Of a stretch of 64,000 nucleotides of DNA, positions 25,045 through 33,939 are shown one piece after another. Source of the DNA: Hanstruepera marina (GTDB taxonomy: Bacteria > Bacteroidota > Bacteroidia > Flavobacteriales > Flavobacteriaceae); NCBI RefSeq assembly GCF_019880635.1, contig NZ_JAINVX010000001.1, positions 1,086,501 to 1,150,500 on the forward strand, given 5' to 3'. The translations under genes were made by a program, and so were the position numbers. The notes under the pieces were generated by a model. The model was not told the DNA's origin, made no database searches, and saw only the letters and a program-made list of their open reading frames with translations. Positions within the stretch are counted from its first letter, which is position 1. Every line of letters begins with the position of its first letter.

Positions 25045-25863
25045 TCATTCGCTGCTTATGTTTAACGCTTTGTCAATTCGACTTAAATTATTGTTGATTT
25101 TTAGTTTTAAGCCTTCGCATTGAATATTGGCAATTCTGGAATAGGTTAGTATAGTTACTAAATAATCTTCAAAATCCTCATTGTTAAAAATGGTTTTATA
25201 CTCTAATATTTTATTCGATCGATTGACACTTTCTACATTTTGGATAGATTTATTTAAGTTAAATTTTTCGGTTAAATGTGTTAAAGATAACATAGCATTA
25301 AAACTATTTCTAAGTTGAATGTTTTTAACCAAAAAGGGCTGGTAAGTACTAAAGTAATATTCCAATAAAACGGTTTCCATTTCGGTTACCTGGTCTATGT
25401 CGCTTGTCCAATTGGATAGCGATATTCTTAAATCATTATCTTTTATAAGATGTAACTTACCCGAGTTTATGATATCATTGGTAACACCACTTGTAGCATT
25501 GAATGTTGGGAAAATTGTGGTTGTGCCAATATAGGTTTCAATACTATCAACAGAATAGTTTTGTAGGTTTTGATTGTTATCTAAAATATCCAATAATTGA
25601 TTGGAGGAATGGATAATTTTTTCTCTAATGAATATCTTATCGTTTAATTGGTTTAAGTTATCAATATATTCCTTTTTCAACGATTTCAGTATTTGTGATT
25701 CTTGAGTTCGTTCAACTCTATTTTGGTTCCATGTATTTATTTGAAGTGCAATTAAAATACCTATAACAACCAATAAAATCTCACCAATGGCATACTTGAT
25801 ATATCTTCCAAGCTTATTCTGGGCTATGGTTTTCATACGTATTCTGTTGAAAAGCTTAATCAT
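25045..25863 (-). CDS. DUF6090 family membrane-anchored protein
   Basis: 272 residues. The N-terminus has the basic start MIKLFNRIRMKTIAQNKLGR, then a membrane helix (GEILLVVIGILIALQINTWN), which is the hallmark of DUF6090 in the Bacteroidota. The rest is a periplasmic, mainly helical domain. Function unknown. It is the last gene of a leftward run that begins near 33.7 kb and follows the TerB-like gene by 3 bp. Confidence 0.85.
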   Translation of the reverse strand: MIKLFNRIRMKTIAQNKLGRYIKYAIGEILLVVIGILIALQINTWNQNRVERTQESQILKSLKKEYIDNLNQLNDKIFIREKIIHSSNQLLDILDNNQNLQNYSVDSIETYIGTTTIFPTFNATSGVTNDIINSGKLHLIKDNDLRISLSNWTSDIDQVTEMETVLLEYYFSTYQPFLVKNIQLRNSFNAMLSLTHLTEKFNLNKSIQNVESVNRSNKILEYKTIFNNEDFEDYLVTILTYSRIANIQCEGLKLKINNNLSRIDKALNISSE

Positions 25864-25866
25864 GTT

Positions 25867-26202
25867 TTAATACAAAATATTGTCCATAATTCTATCTAGA
25901 TTACGTTCCATTATTTTAAAATCACAATCAGTAAAAAACACTTCATACATTTCCCGTCTTAACTCACCAAGTTCCATTGTTGTAAACTCGTGTAGATGGA
26001 CATTGTCTTCAATTTTTTCGAGACGTTGGTCATCATTGTCATTACTAAACTCTCTATAGATTTTTTCAAAAGTAGTTGGATTAACTTTAGATTTAATAAG
26101 GCTGATTTCTTCTTCGCTTTCCGAAGAATCAGCATTGGCACACATGAGCAAAATGTAAACTTGTAATTCAGTCTTGCTTAACTTGTTTTGTTCTCTATTC
26201 AT
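25867..26202 (-). CDS. Small acidic helical protein, possibly TerB-like
   Basis: 111 residues, no signal peptide. LSKTELQVYILLMCANADSS followed by ESEEEISLIKSKV resembles the start of TerB/DjlA-like helical domains, where an Asp/Ser-rich loop follows a long helix. The assignment is weak. It is tightly linked to the DUF6090 gene, so the two may act together at the inner membrane. Confidence 0.55.
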   Translation of the reverse strand: MNREQNKLSKTELQVYILLMCANADSSESEEEISLIKSKVNPTTFEKIYREFSNDNDDQRLEKIEDNVHLHEFTTMELGELRREMYEVFFTDCDFKIMERNLDRIMDNILY

Positions 26203-26230
26203 AATTCAGGGTAATTTTATTTTAAAAATT

Positions 26231-27421
26231 TTACAGATAACTTAACCACCATTTGTCCTTATTGTTTGCTTTATATTTCATAAACATATTACAGAAAGGA
26301 TACAGGATTACTACAACGAGAATCCATACCACATAGGTAACCCATAAATCAAAACCTTTATTGGCAAGATAGCCACTCATAAACCTAGAAGGTGTCATAA
26401 TTAATTCTCTCCAATCTTCTCCTAATATGGTAAGTCCAATTAAGCCCACTAAATGAATGACATATAGATGTATGATATAATAGAAAAAAGGAACGCGTCC
26501 TATAACCACTAAAACATGGGTAATAGCATTTTTTACAGATTCTATACTGTATAAAAACAGCATTGATGGACCTAAAGTCATTAAAGTGTACAAGAGTGAT
26601 GGCGGATATTTAGTCGTGTTCATGAACGATAAAAAGGTGTATGTGCTATCTTTTTGAACAATCCAAGGTACTAAATCTCCATATACATTTATATAGCGTA
26701 GAACTATAAATAACGCTATTGAACCAAAACCAAGTATTAATAGCCATTTTTTTCTGATAGCCACATTAAAGTCTTTTTTGTAAAAGTATCCAAAACAGTA
26801 ACCCAAAATCATAATTCCTAGCCAAGGTAGAATAGGATAGGCAACAAACATTAAAGTCTGTCCGCCATTAAACACCACAAAATTTTGTTGATGTATGAAA
26901 TACCATAAAATAGAAAGCGATTCGTTGCCTTGCATGGTTATTCCATCTAATAAATTGTGTCCAAACAAAATTATTAATCCTAAAACTAATAGAGCCTTTT
27001 TTGGTAGGTAAATTAAACCTGCTAATAGTATCATACAAGCACCTATGGCCCAAATAACTTGAAAAATATGGAGACTTAAATTAATGTCAAAAGTCCATGC
27101 AAAATTAACTATGGTTAATTCTGTAAAAACTAACCATAATCCACGAGTAAACAAAAATTTTGACAAGGCTTTTTTTGATGTTTTTTTAGAACCATATAAA
27201 AAAGCAGATGTTCCAGCCAAGAATACAAATACAGGGGCACAGAAATGTGTAATCCATCGTGTAAAAAACAAACTGGGAGTCGTTGTGTCCATATTGGTAG
27301 GGTCTAAAAATAAATATCCCGTATTTGTGTAATCCCTAACATGATCCAAAGCCATGATTATCATTACCAAGCCTCTTAAAATATCAATGGATTGAATTCT
27401 GGTTGATTTAACTAATGTCAT
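26231..27421 (-). CDS. DUF1624 / heparan-alpha-glucosaminide N-acetyltransferase-like membrane protein
   Basis: 396 residues with about ten hydrophobic helices. The start RIQSIDILRGLVMIIMALDH is diagnostic of the DUF1624/YeiB acyltransferase-like superfamily, where Asp and His of that block are conserved. Later PFFYYIIHLYVIHL is also typical. It probably transfers acyl groups to a sugar or lipid across the inner membrane. The MBOAT/SGNH pair two genes upstream would fit a common acyl-modification theme. Confidence 0.85.
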   Translation of the reverse strand: MTLVKSTRIQSIDILRGLVMIIMALDHVRDYTNTGYLFLDPTNMDTTTPSLFFTRWITHFCAPVFVFLAGTSAFLYGSKKTSKKALSKFLFTRGLWLVFTELTIVNFAWTFDINLSLHIFQVIWAIGACMILLAGLIYLPKKALLVLGLIILFGHNLLDGITMQGNESLSILWYFIHQQNFVVFNGGQTLMFVAYPILPWLGIMILGYCFGYFYKKDFNVAIRKKWLLILGFGSIALFIVLRYINVYGDLVPWIVQKDSTYTFLSFMNTTKYPPSLLYTLMTLGPSMLFLYSIESVKNAITHVLVVIGRVPFFYYIIHLYVIHLVGLIGLTILGEDWRELIMTPSRFMSGYLANKGFDLWVTYVVWILVVVILYPFCNMFMKYKANNKDKWWLSYL

Positions 27422-27431
27422 TTCTTTAAAT

Positions 27432-29168
27432 TTAATTAATGAAGAAAACTTTTTTTATTTTACCCTTTTCGATATGGTAGATTGCGGTAGCTTCTAGGAG
27501 GTTGTCACCAAATTGAACACGTTCTTCATCAATGACTATATTACCTTGAACAATTCTGTTTTCTAATTCACAATGTAAGTTTGGAGTATTTTCAAACATG
27601 GAAGCATACCCTGTTCGCATAGCATCTTTTCCTTTAAATAATAATTTATCAGGGAAATTATAAACTTCAACATCGTCTGCATATGGTTCTAAAAAGGCAT
27701 CTATGTTCCTTGAATTATAGGCATTTAACTGTCTTTGAGCTAATGCTTCTGGAGAGTTTTCAATAATTGAATTTACTTTTAAAACGTGTCCTTTATTGAT
27801 TATCTGGCTTATGCTAGTTAAGTTGTTTAAGTCATCAATAGGGTTTTTATCTAATAGTATGAGGTTTGCTTGTTTACCTACACTTACTGAACCAATATTG
27901 TTTTCTTGTCCTAGTACTTTTGCTCCATTTATCGTAGATGCCTCTATAATTTGCCAGTTAGTCATGCCACTTTTTTTCATAGCCATAATTTCTGCTAAAT
28001 ATGACGACGCATGTAGTGTGCCAATATTACCCGCATCAGTTCCTGTTGCAATGGTTACATCTGCATCAACTAATGTTTTTAAATTGGTCATCATGGTAGA
28101 GTTGATACTTTCAGTTCGAGTTTTAGATTGTTGTGAATTAGCCATGGTTTTATAACCATCAACCAATTGCTTATTGTCAATATGAGATAAATCCATCAAA
28201 GTACCCAATTGATAAGGATTCGATTCCAATAATTCATGATTGTCAAAATCATAATTTTGAGCAAATGTTTTAATATACCTGTCATGTACAATAAGTGTCG
28301 GGCAAAGTATGGTGTTGTTGCGCTTCAATAGATTTGCGAAATCAGAAGTGATAATCTCATCGTCAATACTATGAACCAAAAAATCGGCACCATTTTCAAC
28401 TGCCAATTGCGCAGTAATACGCTGTGTAGCATGAACAGCTACTTTTAAATTATTTTTATGCGATTCTTCAATTATAGCTTTAATAATTGGCAGATTTTTT
28501 CTAGCACTGCTTTCATTGTCAAGACCATCCAGACCAACTATGTACCAGATTTTGATAAAGTCAGGATTATATTGTAATTGGTTTTGAACCATTTTAATAC
28601 CATCATTAATTGTTTTTACCAAACTAAAGGGCTCGTCTTTATTAAGATTGCTATAAACTTCAGGTTCGTAAGTTGTTAATAATGGGCCTGTCATATAAAT
28701 ATTAGGAGCGAGTGAGTCATTTTTTAATTGCTGCCGCTTTTCTAGCATATTATATGTCGATCCGACATCAATTACAGATGTGATACCATTTTTTACATAA
28801 TGTTTTGAGTGGACTTTCATATTGTTTTTAGCAAGTTCAATTTCTTTGTCGTAAGGCATGTCACCCCTTAAATCAATAGCATCTGGGCGTGAGTATAGTC
28901 CACCATTTTGAAAGAAATGAACATGGGCATCAACAAGTCCTGGCGCTAAAAATTTGTTCGCTCCATCAATCACAGTGGCATTTTCTGGAATAATTGCTTT
29001 TTTATGAGATTGTATGTTTGAAATTTTTCCATTGGTAATTTCAACAGTTTGATCTGCAATCAATTTTTTATTGTCAACATCAATAATGGTGACGTTTGTT
29101 ATATAGGTTTGTGAAAAACCAATGGTAATTACAAAAATTAGGACTAAACTTAAAAGATATTTTTTCAT
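27432..29168 (-). CDS. Secreted amidohydrolase fused to an NTF2-like (SnoaL) domain
   Basis: 578 residues from ATG 29168 (MKKYLLSLV, signal peptide ending GFSQ). A TTG/ATG extension to 29207 would overlap the MBOAT gene and is not preferred. Residues of about 20-440 are a metal-dependent amidohydrolase: PGLVDAHVHFF has the HxH metal ligands, AVHATQRITAQLAVENGADF carries another His, and GTDAGN the catalytic Asp. Residues of about 455-575 are a SnoaL/NTF2-like domain (AYNSRNIDAFLEPYADDVEV). The fusion may bring a second ligand pocket; the substrate is unknown. Confidence 0.85.
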   Translation of the reverse strand: MKKYLLSLVLIFVITIGFSQTYITNVTIIDVDNKKLIADQTVEITNGKISNIQSHKKAIIPENATVIDGANKFLAPGLVDAHVHFFQNGGLYSRPDAIDLRGDMPYDKEIELAKNNMKVHSKHYVKNGITSVIDVGSTYNMLEKRQQLKNDSLAPNIYMTGPLLTTYEPEVYSNLNKDEPFSLVKTINDGIKMVQNQLQYNPDFIKIWYIVGLDGLDNESSARKNLPIIKAIIEESHKNNLKVAVHATQRITAQLAVENGADFLVHSIDDEIITSDFANLLKRNNTILCPTLIVHDRYIKTFAQNYDFDNHELLESNPYQLGTLMDLSHIDNKQLVDGYKTMANSQQSKTRTESINSTMMTNLKTLVDADVTIATGTDAGNIGTLHASSYLAEIMAMKKSGMTNWQIIEASTINGAKVLGQENNIGSVSVGKQANLILLDKNPIDDLNNLTSISQIINKGHVLKVNSIIENSPEALAQRQLNAYNSRNIDAFLEPYADDVEVYNFPDKLLFKGKDAMRTGYASMFENTPNLHCELENRIVQGNIVIDEERVQFGDNLLEATAIYHIEKGKIKKVFFIN

Positions 29169-29178
29169 AGCACAATAC

Positions 29179-30594
29179 TTAAAATTGAAAATAAATAAAC
29201 TGTTCACCGCTACCTTGCGATATTATTATTAAGAATAACATGAATGCCCAAAATACACCCAAAACAACTGGGTTGGTTTTTAAAGATACAGCTTTCATAG
29301 ATGTATTCCGCATAAGCCAATGACAGATAAATAATATTCCAACAACTAGGCTTACTTTTAAAACATCAAATGAACCTAATATTTTTTCGCCATCTGTTTG
29401 CATGTAAAACATGGATTTAATCATGCTCCAAGCTGTATCAAATTCACGTGCCCTAAAAAACACCCAAGTAATATTTACACAGGAAAATGTAATGAAGGCC
29501 AAGAAAATGCCATTCCATTTGGTTATTTTAAAGGGTAAGTATTGTTTTTGAAGTTTTTCGAGTATGAGATAGGTTCCATGCAGGCCACCCCAAACCATAA
29601 AGGTCCAAGCAGCACCATGCCATAGTCCTCCTAACAACATGGTTAGCATAAGCGCGACATACATTCTGGTAATGCCATGGCGATTCCCTCCTAAAGGAAT
29701 ATATAGATAGTCTTTTAGCCAACTGGATAAAGAAATATGCCAGCGACTCCATAAATCAGAAAAACCCAATGAAGCATAAGGATATCTAAAATTATCTGGT
29801 AATATTATACCAAGCATAAGAGCGATCCCTATGGCACAAGTTGAGTATCCGGCAAAGTCAAAGAATATTTGCCCTGAAAATGCCAGAGTTCCTATCCAAG
29901 CATCAACGCCATGTAACAATTTATCTGAACCAAAAACAGTATCAGATGTGTTGGATAGTAAGGTGTCTGCCATAACTACTTTTTGAAATAAGCCAATGGT
30001 TAATAAAAAGATGCCCCAAAAAAACTGATTGGCAGTAGCTTTCTTCTCTTCATAAAATTGTGTTATTAAATCTTTTGCTCTAACAATTGGTCCAGCTACT
30101 AATTGCGGGAAGAAAGTAACATATAAGGCAAAATCTAAAAAGGTTCTTGCTGGTTCAATTTTACGTTTATACATATCAATAGTATAAGACATGGTTTGAA
30201 AGGTATAAAACGAAATTCCCATTGGTAAAATAATATCCATAGGCAAGGCTTCAAAATCAAAACCTATTGCATTAACTACAGTTGTAAAGTTTTCCAATAG
30301 AAAATTACCATATTTAAAGAATGCCAAAAAGCCAAGGTTTACGAACATACTTAACAGCAACCACATTTTTCGTTTTCTTTGGTTGTTTTCAATTGCTAAT
30401 TTTTTACCAGCAGTCCAATCGACAACGGTTGAAATCCAAAGTAATATTACTAATGGAGGATTCCACAGCCCATAAAATATATAACTGGCCAGAAGAAGCA
30501 TACGCTTTTTATTGGTCCAGTTTAAAAATTTAGAATAATAAAGCAGTAAAACTATAACTAGGAATACTACAAAACTTAAGGAATTAAATAGCAT
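29179..30594 (-). CDS. MBOAT family O-acyltransferase (AlgI-like)
   Basis: 471 residues with about eleven membrane helices. GISFYTFQTMSYTIDMYK and SRWHISLSSWLKDYLYIPLG are AlgI/DltB signatures. The catalytic His lies in LGGLWHGAAW (about residue 325). It carries acetyl or other acyl groups across the inner membrane to a periplasmic glycan. The partner with an SGNH-like fold starts 2 bp upstream. No polysaccharide synthesis genes are nearby, so the acceptor is unknown. Confidence 0.93.
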   Translation of the reverse strand: MLFNSLSFVVFLVIVLLLYYSKFLNWTNKKRMLLLASYIFYGLWNPPLVILLWISTVVDWTAGKKLAIENNQRKRKMWLLLSMFVNLGFLAFFKYGNFLLENFTTVVNAIGFDFEALPMDIILPMGISFYTFQTMSYTIDMYKRKIEPARTFLDFALYVTFFPQLVAGPIVRAKDLITQFYEEKKATANQFFWGIFLLTIGLFQKVVMADTLLSNTSDTVFGSDKLLHGVDAWIGTLAFSGQIFFDFAGYSTCAIGIALMLGIILPDNFRYPYASLGFSDLWSRWHISLSSWLKDYLYIPLGGNRHGITRMYVALMLTMLLGGLWHGAAWTFMVWGGLHGTYLILEKLQKQYLPFKITKWNGIFLAFITFSCVNITWVFFRAREFDTAWSMIKSMFYMQTDGEKILGSFDVLKVSLVVGILFICHWLMRNTSMKAVSLKTNPVVLGVFWAFMLFLIIISQGSGEQFIYFQF

Positions 30595-30596
30595 AT

Positions 30597-31640
30597 CTAG
30601 TTAGTTTTAGGATTAAAAGGGATAGCCTTGTCGGCCATCATAATTTTTGCAATTTCAGTTGTAAAAAAATCAGCATCTTCACCTGATAAGTGAGACCATT
30701 CAGGGCAGTCTAAATCTTTAAGTTGCAAGTAGTCTTCAAAATGATAGCCTTTTGCTCCAGATTGTTTTAACAGCTCATCCCAAAACTCATCTCTACAATA
30801 AAAATTCTCTTCCTTTTTACGATAGTACCCAGTTGAAGGGCATCTTAAAAGGACAAGATTTCCTCCGCGTTCTTGAAATATTTTGGCATCTTTTGTAAAT
30901 AGTTTCATTACGCTGTCTTTGCTCATTTCCCTTGGTGGTGTTTCAGGAGTACTTTTAAAACTCCAAACATTTTTTATGAGCCTTGCAAAGGAGGTGTCTG
31001 TGACTGTTTTTTCCGTCATTCGCAAGTTTCTGTCAAGAGAAATATCTGCAAAGTTTGGAAAAGGAGGAAAGTCGTTACCTTCAATGCGATTGCCAAATTG
31101 AATACCTTCTAAAAGAAATTGTAATTTAATAGCATCTACACCATCAGCATCGCTAATAAAAGCTAAATTTTGTTGAAGTGGAATTGATAAAAGATGGTTA
31201 ATACGCTGCGCATAAGTTTGATCATGATAATATTCAACTTTATCATTAGCACTTCTATAGGCTCGTTTTTCAGTTGTAGTTGAAGAAAAGAACAAACCTG
31301 GGGTAACACCAACTATAATGGTTCCCACAAAATTTGTGTTGTTAACCAAATCATCAAAGACTGGTAAGGGAGTGGCTCCTGGATAGGCTAATTGTATGGG
31401 CTTTATCCCCGTTTCTTGCATCCAAATGTCTAATTGAATATCAAAATGAATTCGCGATGAACCAATTAGTATGACGTCAGAATTTGATGCTTTTTCAGCA
31501 CGATTTCTTTGCACAGCAAATAAAGCTTCGTCGTTATCTACATCTGGATAGTAGCCTTGGGAACGCCAATACAATTCCCAAGCTATAGTTCCAAATAAGC
31601 ATATAGCTATTGCTATTGTTAGTGATAGTTTTAAATTCAT
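30597..31640 (-). CDS. SGNH-hydrolase-like partner of the MBOAT acyltransferase
   Basis: 347 residues. One N-terminal membrane helix (LTIAIAICLFGTIAWELYW) is followed by a periplasmic domain with the SGNH-like block VILIGSSRIHFD (Ser nucleophile at GSSR) and a closing PEWSHLSGEDADFF, where Asp/His of the triad would sit. This resembles AlgJ/AlgX/DltD-type acyl-transfer partners. It probably moves the acyl group from the MBOAT protein to the glycan. It is weakly similar to known families, so the role rests mainly on the 2-bp gap to the MBOAT gene. Confidence 0.78.
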   Translation of the reverse strand: MNLKLSLTIAIAICLFGTIAWELYWRSQGYYPDVDNDEALFAVQRNRAEKASNSDVILIGSSRIHFDIQLDIWMQETGIKPIQLAYPGATPLPVFDDLVNNTNFVGTIIVGVTPGLFFSSTTTEKRAYRSANDKVEYYHDQTYAQRINHLLSIPLQQNLAFISDADGVDAIKLQFLLEGIQFGNRIEGNDFPPFPNFADISLDRNLRMTEKTVTDTSFARLIKNVWSFKSTPETPPREMSKDSVMKLFTKDAKIFQERGGNLVLLRCPSTGYYRKKEENFYCRDEFWDELLKQSGAKGYHFEDYLQLKDLDCPEWSHLSGEDADFFTTEIAKIMMADKAIPFNPKTN

Positions 31641-31672
31641 ATTTCGGTTGGTTTAGTTGATTAAGGTTATGG

Positions 31673-32731
31673 TTAAAATGAACCATTATTCACATCCTTA
31701 ATAAATTTAATTAGTCCTTTAAAATAAGTTTTTTGATCATCGTATTGCGCTAAATGGCTGCCATTCGGACATAATAAAAATCTACCATTGGGTAACTCGT
31801 CAGACATCCACTCCATGTATTTAGGATCCATAGTGTCATAAGCTCCTGCAATAACCAATGTAGGGGAGTTGATTGTCTTTAATCTATCGGAAACATCCCA
31901 ATTTTTTAATGTCGCATTTCCCGCCATACCAAATTCACTTGGTCCTTGCATGTATAGATAAATATCATGGTTAAGATGTTGAAATAATAAATTAACCGAT
32001 TTTGGCCATTTTTCTATTGGCATACGAAGGGTGTGCTCAACATAATAATGTTTCATCAATAGTTCAGCATATCTTGGGTTTGTATAATCTTCGTTGGCTT
32101 CAAATTCCAATACCTCTTTTAATACTTCTGGCGGCATCTGTGGGCCAAGCACTTCGGCTGCATATTTGCTATATTCTGGAGCACTAGACATCATGTTTGA
32201 GATGATTAATCCTTTTAGGTTGTCTTGATATTTTAAAGCATATTCCATAGCAAGAATACCACCCCATGATTGTCCCAATAAATAGAAATTGTCCTTGTTT
32301 AGGTTGAGTGCTTTTCTAACCTGTTCCACCTCTTCTACATAATGTTCAGTTGTCCAAAGTGTTGAATCATTAGGCTTGTCGCTATAATAAGAGTCTAACT
32401 GATCGTAATATATGTATTCAATGCCTGCATTGGGTAAGTAACCATCGAAGCAATCAAATTCTTCATGTGTTCCCCCAGGTCCGCCGTGAAGGAGTAAAAC
32501 GCGCATTTTCGGGTTGTTACCAACACGTTTGGTATACACGTTAAAAGTCCCAATTTCAGTTTTTATGGGTATCATATTAATACCTCCTGTGAATTGGTCT
32601 TCACTATTTGAATAATCTAGATAGTTACTTGCTTTATCTTCTACAGGAGTAGATTCGTCTTGTTTTACTTTATTATTGCAGCTAACTATTATAGTGCAAA
32701 TGATTAGCAGTAATTTTATTGCAATTTTCAT
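31673..32731 (-). CDS. Alpha/beta hydrolase lipoprotein, proline iminopeptidase-like
   Basis: 352 residues. The lipobox is TIIVSC (Cys18). The hydrolase has the oxyanion block LLHGGPGGTHEEFD, the nucleophile GQSWGG, an Asp in GAYDTMDPKYM and the closing His in NGSHLAQYD, as in proline iminopeptidase/tricorn-interacting factor F1. It is lipid-anchored in the envelope, probably cleaving N-terminal residues from small peptides. It lies inside the long leftward run, 32 bp ahead of the SGNH gene. Confidence 0.88.
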   Translation of the reverse strand: MKIAIKLLLIICTIIVSCNNKVKQDESTPVEDKASNYLDYSNSEDQFTGGINMIPIKTEIGTFNVYTKRVGNNPKMRVLLLHGGPGGTHEEFDCFDGYLPNAGIEYIYYDQLDSYYSDKPNDSTLWTTEHYVEEVEQVRKALNLNKDNFYLLGQSWGGILAMEYALKYQDNLKGLIISNMMSSAPEYSKYAAEVLGPQMPPEVLKEVLEFEANEDYTNPRYAELLMKHYYVEHTLRMPIEKWPKSVNLLFQHLNHDIYLYMQGPSEFGMAGNATLKNWDVSDRLKTINSPTLVIAGAYDTMDPKYMEWMSDELPNGRFLLCPNGSHLAQYDDQKTYFKGLIKFIKDVNNGSF

Positions 32732-32777
32732 CTGTTAATATTTATTGTTTTTCCAGAGTTCGTGATTAAAAAAAGAA

Positions 32778-33656
32778 TTAATTTGAAGCATCTGCTAGTT
32801 GCCTTGTATCAGCATATTGTTGGAACCCCGTAATTTTGCCATTCTCTAATGTCCAATGATGTGCCACTTGGGCATCAATGCTTTTTCCAGTTGCTTTATT
32901 TGTTCCATTGTAGCGCAAAGTCGCTAATACTTGATTTTCAGACATTTCATGAAGCTTAATGTTAACTAACTTGAATCCGTCCCATTCGTTAACCACTCGG
33001 CCAAAAACACCTTCAACAATTTCGTTTGCTCCTTTGTATGGGTTTTTATCTGCATAAGGGTTTCCTTCTGCTTCATACCAAACTATGTCAGGACTAAATG
33101 TGGCAACCACTCCTTCAACATCCCCTTTTGCAAAAGCGTCATAAGCTGTACTTATAATAGCTAGGTTATTGGGATCAGATACAAAGCCTAATTGTTGCAT
33201 GAAGACCATGTTGTCCATAAAGTCTTGCTCTTGAGCTATTTTCCCATCTTTCATTTTTACAAGTGTAGTACCTTCAATATCTACTGTTTTGTTTGTTGGT
33301 GGAATACCAAAAAAATCGCCAGTATGTTTTCCTGTAAAATGCCAGTGCTTAACCAATTTGTCGCCTTGACCAAAAATATCCTTTATGGTAAAATTTGGAT
33401 TAGAAAAGCCAGTGATGAAATTAGAATAGTAACCTTTAAAATTGTCTATCCCAACTACATTTTCTGGGCTAGTAACAAGTGTAATGTTTTCATCAAAATA
33501 GGTGTTGTTAATTTTATCTAACTCACCTTTATTAATAATGTCATCCCAAACTGAAGAATACATTTCTATATCTTTTTGTGTTTGTTGATTGAGATTGTTA
33601 CACGATAAAATCAGCAACATGCATACTAGTGCTAGAATGTTAATAGAATTTTTCAT
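32778..33656 (-). CDS. Lipoprotein with two NTF2-like (SnoaL) domains
   Basis: 292 residues. The lipobox is LILSC (Cys19). Residues of about 30-150 (EMYSSVWDDIINKGELDKIN and FTGKHTGDFFGIPPTNK) are a SnoaL/ester-cyclase-like domain. Residues of about 160-290 (AYDAFAKGDVEGVVATFSPD and GNPYADKNPYKG) are a second, divergent one. NTF2-like folds bind small hydrophobic compounds. It is related in fold to the C-terminal domain of the amidohydrolase four genes further along the same run, which suggests a shared ligand. A 57-codon frame overlaps its start. Confidence 0.82.
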   Translation of the reverse strand: MKNSINILALVCMLLILSCNNLNQQTQKDIEMYSSVWDDIINKGELDKINNTYFDENITLVTSPENVVGIDNFKGYYSNFITGFSNPNFTIKDIFGQGDKLVKHWHFTGKHTGDFFGIPPTNKTVDIEGTTLVKMKDGKIAQEQDFMDNMVFMQQLGFVSDPNNLAIISTAYDAFAKGDVEGVVATFSPDIVWYEAEGNPYADKNPYKGANEIVEGVFGRVVNEWDGFKLVNIKLHEMSENQVLATLRYNGTNKATGKSIDAQVAHHWTLENGKITGFQQYADTRQLADASN

Positions 33657-33826
33657 AATGTATAGTGATTTAATTGGTTAGAAATACTTATTTTTTGGGA
33701 AGGGTAAGCACACGAAAAGTTGTCCCAATTATTTATTGAGATAGATATGGTAGGATAATTTTTGAGCTTTAGGGAGTGGAACATTGAGTCTTTAAACTCA
33801 ATGAAGTTAGTTGGTTTAAATGTCAT
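33653..33826 (-). CDS. Possible 57-residue ORF overlapping the NTF2 gene start
   Basis: ATG at 33826; stop TGA overlaps the next ATG (ATGA). The peptide begins MTFKPTNFIEFKD and ends NQLNHYTL, with mixed polar composition and no hydrophobic segment. The ATGA junction is typical of coupled genes, but no family is recognised and the promoter is only near-consensus (TATATTTA). It could equally be a decayed N-terminal fragment of a regulator. Confidence 0.3.
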   Translation of the reverse strand: MTFKPTNFIEFKDSMFHSLKLKNYPTISISINNWDNFSCAYPSQKISISNQLNHYTL

Positions 33827-33905
33827 AAGTCTTTATTAAAGCTATTAAAAAGACTTTAGGGAATTATAAATATAACAAAAAAACACGAACTTGTTGTGTG
33901 TAAAA

Positions 33906-33939
33906 CAAAAAGCGCGATTAATAAAATCGCACTTTTTTC
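33906..33939 (-). terminator. Terminator of lysA
   Basis: An A-rich arm with GCGATT pairs with AATCGC plus a T tract with one mismatch. It stands directly after the lysA stop on the minus strand. Confidence 0.7.
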
